Below are positions 1 to 7,618 of a stretch of 64,000 nt of DNA, in pieces. Origin of the DNA: JAHBVH01 sp034432375 (GTDB lineage Bacteria; Chloroflexota; Anaerolineae; Caldilineales; Caldilineaceae); the NCBI GenBank assembly GCA_034432375.1, contig DAOUCA010000163.1:1-64000 (forward strand), in the 5' to 3' direction. How positions within the stretch are numbered: the first letter of the stretch is position 1; each line of letters begins with the position of its first letter. The translations under genes were made by a program, and so were the position numbers. The notes under the pieces are model-generated. The model did not search any database. It had not been told where the DNA came from and worked only from the letters and a program-made list of their open reading frames with translations.

Positions 1-145
1 TGAAAGCCCTAGTTTCGGCCAGCGTGCGTCGCACTGACGGAAGCATCTAGCGGACTGGAAGCAGTTGGCGGTCAGTGCGACGCACGCGATCCCGTTGGTC
101 CGCAAAACTCCGGTTCTCATTCTGAACGCAGTATAACCCCGAAAA
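1..145 (+). repeat. Dispersed palindromic repeat, copy 1
   Basis: A perfect 17-bp inverted repeat (22-38 with 71-87, core GCGTGCGTCGCACTGAC) is followed by CTCCGGTTCTCATTCTGAACGCAGTATAAC at 111 onward in two parts: a CTCCGGTT block and a GAACGCAGTATAAC block. The same order of blocks occurs inverted at about 4835-4990, and the distal block recurs at 63198-63230. The copy here carries one unit of the 13-bp sequence that is expanded to four units in the other copy. No coding potential is evident. Confidence 0.6.
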
Positions 146-193
146 GCCGCCTCAGCGGCTAGGTATGTAGCCGCTGAGGCGGCTTTTCGGGGT
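136..193. repeat. Strong hairpin
   Basis: Inverted repeat with arms of about 24 nt (136-159 and 169-192; core CGAAAAGCCGCCTCAGCGGCT) around a short loop. Similar AGCCGCTGAGG-type sequence appears near 5030 and 26150. It belongs to the repeat-rich block 1-520, which has no convincing gene. Confidence 0.6.
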
Positions 194-286
194 TAGTCGG
201 CCAATTGATTGGTCGTTTTGGCAAATGTCAACAGACCCTAGCCCAATATTCGGCTACCGAAACTTCTTTGCATAAGTGCACTGGGA

Positions 287-333
287 AGCATATTAGGGAG
301 CATATTAGGGAGCATATTAGGAAGTATATGAGG
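287..333 (+). repeat. 12-bp tandem repeat
   Basis: Three copies of AGCATATTAGGG (287-298, 299-310, 311-322, the last imperfect) followed by a degenerate fourth unit. No gene is seen in the surrounding 200-450. Confidence 0.7.
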
Positions 334-453
334 TGAACAGAGGGAACCTGAACCGCCTAATTCTTTATGACATGAGGTGAGGCCAATGGGAATGATCAGC
401 ATTTCCAGCTTATCTGGAACAAACGAAAGACAAAAGTATCACAGAAAATAGTA

Positions 454-501
454 GTATCATTGTGTAGGTACATGATGATTCATGTACCTACACAATGATA
501 C
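454..501 (-). terminator. Hairpin downstream of the BI-1 gene
   Basis: Perfect 21-bp inverted repeat (454-474 and 481-501) with the 6-nt loop ATGATT, 20 nt beyond the stop of the minus-strand BI-1 gene. Read on the minus strand it is followed by a T-rich stretch (TATTTTCTGT), so it probably ends that transcript. Confidence 0.6.
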
Positions 502-520
502 CATAGAGAATGGTCTATCT

Positions 521-1216
521 TTACCGCCGCTTGCCCAAAATGCGCAGCAAGTAGAGGAAGAGGTTGATAAAGTCGAGGTAGAGGCGTAGCGCGCCCATGA
601 TCGCCATCTTCTGGAAAGTTTCGCTGTCACGGGCGTCGATGCGGGCGCTCATTTCCTTGATCTTCTGTGTATCGTAGGCGGTAAGGCCAACGAAGATCAA
701 AACGCCGGCATAGGTTACGATCCAGCCAAGCGCATTGCTCTGCAAGAAGATATTAACCACGCTGGCCAGGATCAGCCCAATGAGGCCCATGAAAAGATAG
801 GTGCCCCAGGAGGTGAGATCGCGCTTGGTGGTGTAGCCATACATGCTGATTGCGGCAAAAGTACCACCGGTCACCAGAAAGGTACTGGCGATCGATTCAT
901 TGGTGTAAGCCAGAAAGATAAAAGCCATTGTGATGCCATTCACCGCGGCGTAGAGCAGAAACGCGCCCGTCGCCATGGTGGCGGTCATACGCGTCAAGCC
1001 CCAGCTTAAGCCAAAGACCAAGCCAAGTTCTAGGATGATTAAGCCAAAGAAAACGGCCTGATTGCCAAAGACCAGGTTAAGCAGTGTATCGGACTGGGCA
1101 ACATACCAGGCAACAAAGCCGGTCAAGGCCAAACCACCGGCCATCCAGGCATAGATCTGCTGCAACAGCGTACTAAATACCGCTTCGGTACGCGGGGTTG
1201 TTTGTGATGCGTACAT
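521..1216 (-). CDS. Bax inhibitor-1/YccA family membrane protein
   Basis: A 231-residue integral membrane protein with seven hydrophobic segments spread over residues 25-225 and almost no soluble part, the layout and length of the BI-1/YccA family (UPF0005). Family members are calcium-leak or FtsH-associated membrane proteins; the substrate of this one cannot be told from sequence. The C-terminal half carries the usual acidic/hydrophobic pattern ending in LRILGKRR. An AAAGGA ribosome-binding site lies about 6 nt before the ATG. It is monocistronic, with a hairpin terminator just downstream. Confidence 0.9.
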   Translation of the reverse strand: MYASQTTPRTEAVFSTLLQQIYAWMAGGLALTGFVAWYVAQSDTLLNLVFGNQAVFFGLIILELGLVFGLSWGLTRMTATMATGAFLLYAAVNGITMAFIFLAYTNESIASTFLVTGGTFAAISMYGYTTKRDLTSWGTYLFMGLIGLILASVVNIFLQSNALGWIVTYAGVLIFVGLTAYDTQKIKEMSARIDARDSETFQKMAIMGALRLYLDFINLFLYLLRILGKRR

Positions 1217-1388
1217 ATTCTATCCTTTCGTCTGAAAGCATGAAATTCTTCATCGCATGAAGATCGTCTGATTGTACCACGAGCGAACCAACATTACTGA
1301 CATCCCGCCGACAATTCAGCCAGAGAAGCGCGGCGCTTGTGACCAAAATGCGTCTACTATAAAGAGCCCAACATAGCCAGGTTCAACA

Positions 1389-1553
1389 GGATTTCAGGGG
1401 GTTGACAAGAAGTGAGCGCCGGTTGAGTAGCGAAGCATTTCGAAACCCAAGCGGGTCCACCCCTGAAATCCAAAAGCGCCAATAGCCACAGAAACACAAA
1501 CGTCACAAAGATGTACTTCTGCAAATTTTTGTGGCTTCTCTGTTCTTGTGGGC
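1389..1553. repeat. Nested inverted repeats in an intergenic block
   Basis: GGATTTCAGGGG at 1389-1400 is inverted at 1460-1471. Directly after it, 1487-1511 and 1528-1553 form a degenerate palindrome whose arms repeat CACARA every 8-9 nt (CCACAGAAACACAA against CCCACAAGAACAGA). The second part is a weak member of the periodic-arm hairpin family seen elsewhere in the window. The stretch 1217-1587 otherwise holds only the BI-1 promoter region. Confidence 0.45.
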
Positions 1554-1587
1554 ATTAGAGCCTCTGTGCAGGAGCGTCCAAAATAAT

Positions 1588-2022
1588 TTACTGAAGGGGG
1601 CCAATCGCAAACGAGCCTTCAACCGTCCCATCGACGGCGGACTGTTGGGGAATGGTGTTGTGTTCGCCACAGGTACAGCCATTGGCAACCAGCCGAAACG
1701 TTGCTTCGCCAAGACCGGCATTGGCGGGAATCTTCCACGCAATCGTGCCCATACCACTGTCGACATAGTGCAAGGAGCGCTCAATTTCTCCGCTAGGATA
1801 GGTGACAACCAGAATCAACGAGGTACGCCGTCCCTGCACCTCATCGATCTGGATAGTAAGTTGCTGCTGGCCACCGATTTGTGCTGCGGGCCAGCCCAGG
1901 GTAAGCGCGATTTTTGGCACGGTATAGGTCAACGCTGACGCATAAGAATCTGTCGGGACGGAGGCAACCAACACCGTTGCACCGATCAAAAACCATAAGA
2001 GCAGAGATACGATCCGATTCAT
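1588..2022 (-). CDS. Secreted protein of unknown function
   Basis: A 144-residue protein. The start is placed at 2022 because AAGGTGG stands 6 nt upstream and the resulting N-terminus is a clear signal peptide (MNRIVSLLLWFLIGATVLVA, cleavage likely after the TDSYA region). A longer reading frame runs upstream but overlaps the remains of a Nudix gene. The mature part has a beta-rich pattern resembling an Ig-like or carbohydrate-binding sandwich, with a central WKIPANAGLGEATFRL segment and a C-G-x-C-T-C-G-E cluster. I do not recognise the family. It is the only gene between BI-1 and the broken Nudix gene. Confidence 0.65.
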   Translation of the reverse strand: MNRIVSLLLWFLIGATVLVASVPTDSYASALTYTVPKIALTLGWPAAQIGGQQQLTIQIDEVQGRRTSLILVVTYPSGEIERSLHYVDSGMGTIAWKIPANAGLGEATFRLVANGCTCGEHNTIPQQSAVDGTVEGSFAIGPLQ

Positions 2023-2135
2023 TCCATTCCACCTTTTCGGCGATCTTTTCGGCGATGAGCGTTCGGCTAAGCACTTAACTTGCTCTTGGAGAGTTTGCGC
2101 AATTCGATCACGAATAGCAGAAGAAGCAAGCGCCA

Positions 2136-2401
2136 TCACCAATCGAAATAGAGTTCTCGCCGCAGCCCCTTATGCCACGCAAACGCCAGTTCTACCCAAC
2201 TAGGCTTACCATCGAGCAGTGGTGACGGCAAGCGATTCTGTGCAAAGAAAGCAGCATGGCGGATCTCTTCGGTCTGTGGCTGCAACAGACCACCATCGAT
2301 CCGACAATAAAAGTGTTGGAAAAGGTTAGCCCATTTTGGGCAACGCCCACGAGTTGTTGCGTCCAGCGGGCTAGCATTGCGGTTAGATTTGGTTCGGTCA
2401 C
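2136..2401 (-). pseudogene. Nudix hydrolase remnant with core deleted
   Basis: The first 30 codons (MTEPNLTAMLARWTQQLVGV...AQNGLTFSN) match the N-terminal extension typical of Nudix_N proteins. About 30 nt later the homology continues in another frame with the family's C-terminal end (IRHAAFFAQNRLPSPL, then WVELAFAWHKGLRRELYFDW and a TGA at 2136-2138). The whole catalytic Nudix box region is missing, so this is an internally deleted and frameshifted gene. The GTG at 2401 is the likely old start. A 33-codon frame at 2405-2506 lies just upstream and may be unrelated. Confidence 0.7.
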
Positions 2402-2525
2402 GATCTAGATCTCCTCAGCCAGCACGCCCGACTGATACCACCCTACCACCGTCGACCGATGTAACGCCGCCCAAATCGACCAGACTGCTTTGACCTGCTG
2501 TTGCATTGCGGTGGCTGTCAGATAA

Positions 2526-3440
2526 TCACTTCAAATAGGGCGACAAGACATCGCGCGCAATCAACAAGCCGCGCTTGACCAAGTCCTCGGTCCCTTCAAA
2601 GGCGCGATCCTCATGCTCAATGCTACAGACATAATCATAGCCCACTGCATAGAGCGCGCCGAGGAACTTGGACCAGTTGACCTCGCCCAATCCCGGCAGT
2701 CGCGGTACCTGCCAACCCATCCCCACTGCCATGACGCCGCGCTGATAGAGTTGTTCCCGATCAATGCGCATATCCTTGGCGTGGACGTGGAAAATGCGGT
2801 CGGCAAACTCATAGACGACGCGCTCGTAGTCGATCATCTGCCAGATCAGGTGCGATGGATCGAGGTTGAGGCCAAAGTTGTCGTCGGGTAGAATCTCATA
2901 CATCTGCCGCCAAACATGGGGCGTGATTGCCAGGTTGTCACCGCCGGGCCACTCGTCGTTGGAGAAGATCATGGGGCAATTTTCAATCGCAATCTTAATA
3001 CCGTGGTCGGCGGCGAACTTGACAAGCGGCGGCCAGACCTTACCGAATTCCTCGAGATTTGCTTCGACCGTCTTGGTCTTATCGCGCCCAACAAAGGTGC
3101 CAACAATCGGCACATGTAACTTTTCAGCGGCGACAATCACCTGTTTCAGATGGTCGATCACCATTGTGCGGTGTTCGACGTCGGGGTGGAGTGGATTGGG
3201 GTAGTAGCCGAGCGAGGAGATCTGGATATTGTGTTGGTCAAGTGTGTTGTGAATTTCAGCGACGCGCTTGTCGTCGAGGGTTGCCACGTCGATGTGGGTG
3301 ACGCCGGCATAGCGCCGCGCCGCCTTGCCCACCGGCCAACAGGCCACTTCGATCATGCCAAAGCCATTGGCGCTCAACCACGCCACCAGCTCTTCAAACG
3401 AGAGCATCGGCAGCGCCGCGCTCATCAGACCGAGTTTCAT
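2526..3440 (-). CDS. Sugar phosphate isomerase/epimerase (xylose isomerase-like TIM barrel)
   Basis: A 304-residue single-domain protein of the AP-endonuclease-2/xylose-isomerase-like TIM-barrel family, which isomerises or epimerises sugars and inositol derivatives using a divalent metal. Expected metal ligands are visible in order: IAIENCPM (Glu), LNLDPSHL (Asp, His), FHVHAKDM (His, Asp) and CSIEHED (Glu). AAAGGA lies 7 nt before the ATG. A Gfo/Idh dehydrogenase lies about 100 bp upstream on the same strand, so the two probably act on one sugar or polyol. The exact substrate is unknown. An inverted-repeat element sits between the two genes. Confidence 0.85.
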   Translation of the reverse strand: MKLGLMSAALPMLSFEELVAWLSANGFGMIEVACWPVGKAARRYAGVTHIDVATLDDKRVAEIHNTLDQHNIQISSLGYYPNPLHPDVEHRTMVIDHLKQVIVAAEKLHVPIVGTFVGRDKTKTVEANLEEFGKVWPPLVKFAADHGIKIAIENCPMIFSNDEWPGGDNLAITPHVWRQMYEILPDDNFGLNLDPSHLIWQMIDYERVVYEFADRIFHVHAKDMRIDREQLYQRGVMAVGMGWQVPRLPGLGEVNWSKFLGALYAVGYDYVCSIEHEDRAFEGTEDLVKRGLLIARDVLSPYLK

Positions 3441-3462
3441 GGAAATTTCCTTTCGTTATTTT

Positions 3463-3539
3463 GACGCGGATAACACGGATTGGGCGGATCAAAACAGATT
3501 TTATCTGTGGAAATCTGCTAAATCTGCGTTATCCGCGTC
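3463..3539. repeat. Hairpin with 9-bp periodic arms (GCGGAT type)
   Basis: The left arm (3463-3499) and right arm (about 3505-3539) are inverted copies built of 9-nt units ending in GGAT or AGAT. The first 12 nt, GACGCGGATAAC, are identical between arms, and the rest matches in about three of four positions. It belongs to the same structural class as the CACGAAG and CACAGAG hairpins elsewhere in the window. Confidence 0.7.
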
Positions 3540-3544
3540 GGGAT

Positions 3545-4708
3545 TTATGCTTTCTCTATGCCAACCCAACACTCTTCCCGTGCGCTCTGCAAGATCGCCT
3601 CGCCAAGTTGCAGCTCGTAGTGACCATCGGCAAAGGTGGGGAAGTCAGCGGGGGCAGTGTAGTCACCCGCTTCGATATAGCGATAGATCGCGGTGTAGAG
3701 TTGCTTGAAGGTGTCGGGGAACCCTTCGTTGTGACCGCCGGGGTAGGAGGCGAATTGGCGCGCTTCAGCGCTGAGCAACGCGGGATCTTTGAGCAGCAGT
3801 TCATTGGGACGGTCACGGTGACCGATCAGCAGTTCATTGGGGCGTTCCGAATCCCAGCTGAGCGAGGATTGCGCGCCATCAATTTCAAAGTAGAGGCGAT
3901 TCTTACGCCCGGCGCTCACTTGTGAAACAGTGACTACACCACGAGCACCACCGACAAAACGCAGCAGGATCGTGGCGTAATCCTCGGTTTTGATCGTTTG
4001 CGGCTCGGTTTCCACGGTCGTTTGCAGCTTGCCGGTAAAGGTATCAATCGCAGTCTTGGGCTTTTGGCGCACAGGCAGGAACGTCTGAAAGTCCGCGCAG
4101 ACGGCTTCAATCCGCTTGCCAGTGATAAAGGTCATCAGGTCGAGCCAATGTGAACCGATGTCGGCAACGGCGCGCAGTTCGCCACCCGAACCCGGTTCGA
4201 GCCGCCAATTCCAATCCGTTTCGTAGAGCAGCCAATCCTGTAGATACGATCCTTGAACGATGTAAATATCACCAGTGTCACCCCGCTGCACAAGCGAACG
4301 GGCATGTTGCGCCAATGGGTAGAAGCGAATATTAAAATTAACGGCGTTGACGAGTCCCTTTGCGCGTGCCAGCGCCACCAACTCGGCAGATTCGTGGCTG
4401 TCCATCGCTAGCGGTTTTTCACAGACGACATGTTTGCCCGCTTCAAGCGCCGCCTTCACCTGTGGATAGTGCAGATGGTTAGGCGACGTAATGTGGACTA
4501 CGTCAATTTTGTCATCGGCAAGTAGATCATCGACCGTGGTGTAGACGGAATCTAGCCGCAACGCCTCCGCCTTGGGTAACGCGCGGCTAGGGCTGCTACC
4601 AACAATTCCCGCCACGCGGATCCCCAAGCGGCGCAGCGCCTCAACGTGAACCGGTCCGATAAAGCCGGTGCCCACAACACCAACCTGTAATTCTTTGTTC
4701 AAACGCAC
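3545..4708 (-). CDS. Gfo/Idh/MocA family oxidoreductase
   Basis: A 387-residue NAD(P)-dependent dehydrogenase acting on sugars or inositols. The Rossmann motif GTGFIG is at residues 13-18 and the family signature EKP at 97-99. The C-terminal alpha/beta domain has the usual length. I chose the GTG at 4708 because AAGGAG lies 7 nt upstream; a more distal ATG at 4744 lacks a site and would add 12 residues that do not fit the family. It precedes the TIM-barrel isomerase on the same strand, with a palindromic repeat between them, and the two may form one transcription unit. Confidence 0.88.
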   Translation of the reverse strand: MRLNKELQVGVVGTGFIGPVHVEALRRLGIRVAGIVGSSPSRALPKAEALRLDSVYTTVDDLLADDKIDVVHITSPNHLHYPQVKAALEAGKHVVCEKPLAMDSHESAELVALARAKGLVNAVNFNIRFYPLAQHARSLVQRGDTGDIYIVQGSYLQDWLLYETDWNWRLEPGSGGELRAVADIGSHWLDLMTFITGKRIEAVCADFQTFLPVRQKPKTAIDTFTGKLQTTVETEPQTIKTEDYATILLRFVGGARGVVTVSQVSAGRKNRLYFEIDGAQSSLSWDSERPNELLIGHRDRPNELLLKDPALLSAEARQFASYPGGHNEGFPDTFKQLYTAIYRYIEAGDYTAPADFPTFADGHYELQLGEAILQSAREECWVGIEKA

Positions 4709-4834
4709 ACATTCGCTCCTTATTTGTCCTCGAATGGGGTACAATCAACAACTACGTGGATAGGCAAACAATACCATAAAAGTCGAATAGTTGTAAATCG
4801 ATTTATCCAGTGAAAATCCTCTGCTACACTGCGT

Positions 4835-4990
4835 TCAGAATGAGCATCGGCGTGTTGCAGGCCAACGCGATCGCGTGCGTCGCACGGACCAACCACTGTT
4901 GCCACTCCGTTAGATTCCTCCGTTAGATTCCTCCGTTAGATTCCTCCGCTAGATTCCTCCGTCGGTGCGACGCGCGCTGGCCCAAAGGAG
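4835..4990 (-). repeat. Dispersed palindromic repeat, copy 2, with 13-bp tandem expansion
   Basis: Read on the minus strand this copy has the same block order as 1-145: CCAGCG(C/T)GCGTCGCAC, then GACGGA and a GGAATCTAGC unit, then GTGCGACGCACGCGAT and CATTCTGAACGCAGT. The internal unit is expanded to four 13-bp copies (plus-strand CTCCGTTAGATTC at 4905-4917, 4918-4930, 4931-4943, and a variant at 4944-4956). The stem arms are 4873-4885 and 4965-4977. The rest of 4709-5234 holds only the promoter region of the gene at 5235. Confidence 0.65.
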
Positions 4991-5234
4991 GGGCTTCATG
5001 CTGACTTGTGTATAACATCGAGAAGTTGCCGCAGCGGCTGAGGTAGATTGGCCTCATCGATGCCCCGTCACGTGCCACAAACGCAATTCGTCTCGCCGCT
5101 TTGTTAGAAATTCCATTTTTCGTTTAAGATAAGCCCTATGATTCCGCCGATTGACGCACGTTGCGCCTGTGCGTAACAAGAATCCAGTCCCATCCCTTCT
5201 TTGGGACAAATGGCTACCGTAGAAGGAGAAGAGC

Positions 5235-5699
5235 ATGCCCGTTCCTGTTTCCCTTGCCGCCGTTGTTGATGAGTTAGAGCTGATCAGCGACGATATATAC
5301 GTCTATATCAATAAAGAGAGTGGCGAGCTACTTACCGTGAGCAATGATCAGTTGGTTACCGTTGAAACCGGCTACGAAATCGATGAGGTCCCCGAATGGC
5401 AAGTGGAGCTTTTGGCAATGGCCGAGCAGGTGCTCAATACTGCCGACTATCTGCGCCTACCCACGAGTGCCGACATCCACGAGTGGACCATTATGCAAGA
5501 CTTCTGTGCCACCGTCGACAATGGTCGGCAACGTCGTGATCTGCTCGCCCAAATTCACGGCAAGGGCGCGTTTCGCAAATTCAAAGCTGCACTCGATGGC
5601 TACGGGCTGCGCGAGGAATGGTTTGCGTTTCACAAAGCCGCGTTGGCCCGCATTGCCGCCGACTTTTTAGACGAAGCAGGGATAGCCTATGTCGCTTAA
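5235..5699 (+). CDS. UPF0158 family protein
   Basis: A 154-residue protein whose whole length fits UPF0158: an acidic, aromatic N-terminal half with the EIDEVPEWQ segment, and a C-terminal helical half with GKGAFRKFKAAL and a WFAFHKAAL segment. The biochemical function of the family is not known. An AGAAGGAG site stands about 8 nt before the ATG. It is soluble, with no signal peptide. It is followed at 150 bp by an M20 hydrolase on the same strand, but the intervening DNA carries a dispersed repeat, so shared transcription is uncertain. Confidence 0.85.
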   Translation: MPVPVSLAAVVDELELISDDIYVYINKESGELLTVSNDQLVTVETGYEIDEVPEWQVELLAMAEQVLNTADYLRLPTSADIHEWTIMQDFCATVDNGRQRRDLLAQIHGKGAFRKFKAALDGYGLREEWFAFHKAALARIAADFLDEAGIAYVA

Positions 5700-5711
5700 A
5701 CAAACATAACG

Positions 5712-5815
5712 ATTCACCCCACCTCGGGGAGCCCTTTTTGCCTTTCCCCAACATCAGGGAGGGGCACACTTACTCCTTCCCTGCTCGCGGGGGAAGTTGG
5801 GGGGCGCTGGATCAT
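5712..5815 (+). repeat. CCCCACC...ACATCAGGGA repeat, copy 1
   Basis: A GC-rich dispersed repeat with blocks CACCCCACCTCGGGG, CAACATCAGGGAGGGG and GGGGGAAGTTGGGGGGC. Related copies stand at about 17895-18130 (interrupted by another element), 48825-48905 and 56021-56095. Confidence 0.5.
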
Positions 5816-5850
5816 TACAAACAAAGCCTTTCACAGATTGGGAAAATACC

Positions 5851-7269
5851 ATGAGCAGCAGAGAGACTATTTTGCACTACCTGGAACATGAAGATGAAAA
5901 GCTCGCCTACGTCGCCAAGGAGATCTGGGATCATCCAGAGATTGGCCTGCAGGAGACCTTTGCCGCCAACCTGCTTGCCAAAGAGTGCGAAGAGGCCGGC
6001 TTTACGGTGACACGCGGCGTCGGCCAGATGCCAACTGCGTTTGTTGCCAGTTGGGGTACCGGCAAACCAATTATCGGTGTCCTCGGCGAATATGATGCGC
6101 TACCAGGTCTGTCGCAAGAATTAAGCGCAGCAAAGGCACCAATCGAAAACGGCGGTGCCGGTCACGGCTGTGGCCACAACCTCTTTGGCACGGCCAGCTT
6201 TGCCGCCGCACTTGCTGTCAAAGAAGAAATGGAAGCGCAGAAGATCCCCGGGACGATCCGCTTTTATGGCTGCCCAGCCGAAGAGACGCTGGTCGGCAAA
6301 ACCTTTATGGCGAAAGATGGTGCTTTTGATGACCTCGATGCCGCCGTCTGTTGGCACCCAGGAGACACCAATCAGATCTGGCACAGTTCCTCGCTGGCGA
6401 TGAATTCGTTTAAGGTCAATTTTCATGGCGTGGCAGCCCATGGCGCGGCGGCACCCCATTTAGGTCGCAGTGCGCTCGACGGTGCGCAACTGATGGATGT
6501 TGGGGTTAATTATCTGCGCGAACATATTATTCAAGAGGCACGCATTCACAGCGTCATCACCAGCGGCGGCCAGGCACCCAACGTCGTGCCCGCTTACGCA
6601 CAAATCTGGTACTTTGTACGCGCCCCCAAACGCGCCCAGGTCGAAGAGATCTATGCGCGTATGCTCGACATTGCCAAAGGCGCCGCGCTGATGAGCGGCA
6701 CGACTTATGATATTGACTTTCTCACCGGCTGCTATGACGTGCTGCCCAACAGCGTAATGTCCAACTTGATGCTGGAAAAGCTGCGCGAGGCGGGGGAGAT
6801 GACATTTACCGAGCAGGAGAAGCGCTTTGCCAAACAATTGCAAGCAACTTTCCCTGCCGGCTCGCTTGATTATAGTTACGAGATGCTAGAAAAGAACGCA
6901 ACCGATGGCTTCACCAACGTTGACCTCGACAATCCACTTTGGGAGCAGGTGATTGGCTTCAAGGCTGAGCCCCAAGTGATGCCCGGCTCGACCGAGGTTG
7001 CCGACGTCAGTCAAATTACACCAACCGGCCAGTTGACCACCACCTGCTGGCCTTTTGGTACACCACCCCACAGTTGGCAGATCGTGGCGTCATCGGGCTC
7101 GAGCATTGGTGCCAAGGGCATGCTCCACGCCGCCAAGGCGATGGCGCTGACCGCCTTCGATCTGATGACCAAGCCGGATCTATTGGCCGCGGCGCAAGAG
7201 GAATTCAAGGAAGCAACAAAGGGCAAAACGTACGTGTCGCCCCTACCGGATGGTGCCATGCCCCATTGA
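5851..7269 (+). CDS. M20 family amidohydrolase (AbgB/IAA-amino-acid hydrolase-like)
   Basis: A 472-residue dinuclear-metal peptidase-fold enzyme that cleaves an amide bond between an acyl or aryl group and an amino acid; p-aminobenzoyl-glutamate hydrolases are close in architecture. Metal-site motifs include GEYDALPGL, HGCGHN and CPAEET, and a dimerisation-domain insert starts near HGVAAHGAAAPH. The ATG at 5851 is chosen because the protein homology begins at MSSRETILHYLEHEDEKL; a GGGA about 8 nt upstream is a weak binding site. The substrate cannot be assigned. A strong hairpin downstream may end the transcript. Confidence 0.87.
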   Translation: MSSRETILHYLEHEDEKLAYVAKEIWDHPEIGLQETFAANLLAKECEEAGFTVTRGVGQMPTAFVASWGTGKPIIGVLGEYDALPGLSQELSAAKAPIENGGAGHGCGHNLFGTASFAAALAVKEEMEAQKIPGTIRFYGCPAEETLVGKTFMAKDGAFDDLDAAVCWHPGDTNQIWHSSSLAMNSFKVNFHGVAAHGAAAPHLGRSALDGAQLMDVGVNYLREHIIQEARIHSVITSGGQAPNVVPAYAQIWYFVRAPKRAQVEEIYARMLDIAKGAALMSGTTYDIDFLTGCYDVLPNSVMSNLMLEKLREAGEMTFTEQEKRFAKQLQATFPAGSLDYSYEMLEKNATDGFTNVDLDNPLWEQVIGFKAEPQVMPGSTEVADVSQITPTGQLTTTCWPFGTPPHSWQIVASSGSSIGAKGMLHAAKAMALTAFDLMTKPDLLAAAQEEFKEATKGKTYVSPLPDGAMPH

Positions 7270-7290
7270 GTTAAACGACGGGGTAATGAG

Positions 7291-7347
7291 CGGAGGCTGA
7301 GCTTGTCGAAGCCAGAGCGGCTCCGGCTTCGACAAGCTCAGCCTCCG
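7291..7347. repeat. Palindrome carrying CTTCGACAAGCTCAG
   Basis: Perfect 23-bp inverted repeat (7291-7313 and 7325-7347) with an 11-nt loop, 22 bp after the stop of the M20 gene. Each arm contains the motif CTTCGACAAGCTCAG, which also sits at the centre of palindromes at 19235-19281, 35625-35695 and 63540-63602. It may also serve as a terminator. Confidence 0.75.
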
Positions 7348-7376
7348 TAGCCCAGCTGATGTCATCAATCTGCTTA

Positions 7377-7463
7377 GGGTCCGTCCAGAAATAACATACC
7401 TGATTTTATAAGTATCCCAGTGTAATTCAAAACAAATCCGATACTTTATTTCTGGACAGACCC
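7377..7463. mobile_element. MITE-like element with 18-bp terminal inverted repeats
   Basis: GGGTCCGTCCAGAAATAA at 7377-7394 is inverted at 7446-7463 with one mismatch. The 87-bp unit is flanked on both sides by TTA (7374-7376 and 7464-7466), which may be a target duplication. It has no coding capacity and an AT-rich centre. It looks like a miniature inverted-repeat transposable element; the parent transposase is not in this window. Confidence 0.6.
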
Positions 7464-7489
7464 TTAGGCCATTCCGCAGAAATAATTAT

Positions 7490-7554
7490 CCACGAAGCGC
7501 ACGAAGTTTCACGAAGAAAAGACAAAGCTTCGTGTCTCTTCGTGCGCTTCGTGG
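7490..7554. repeat. Hairpin with CACGAAG periodic arms
   Basis: The 27-nt arms (7490-7516 and 7528-7554) agree at 24 of 27 positions. Each arm has three CACGAAG units spaced 9-10 nt. The upstream flank CCTTAGGCCATTCC (from 7462) is shared with the similar hairpin at 14790 (CCTTAGGCTATTCC at 14763). It resembles an empty version of the arms around the GxxExxY gene at 33713-34337. Confidence 0.75.
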
Positions 7555-7618
7555 AAAGTTTAAATTTTGTATTGGCCTTATCTACTCACCCAATGCCATG
7601 TCAGAAGGATTCCCATCA

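Noticed and set aside
2405..2506. 33-codon frame upstream of the Nudix remnant
   Set aside because: It has a start codon but no recognisable homology or binding site, and is too short to support as a gene.
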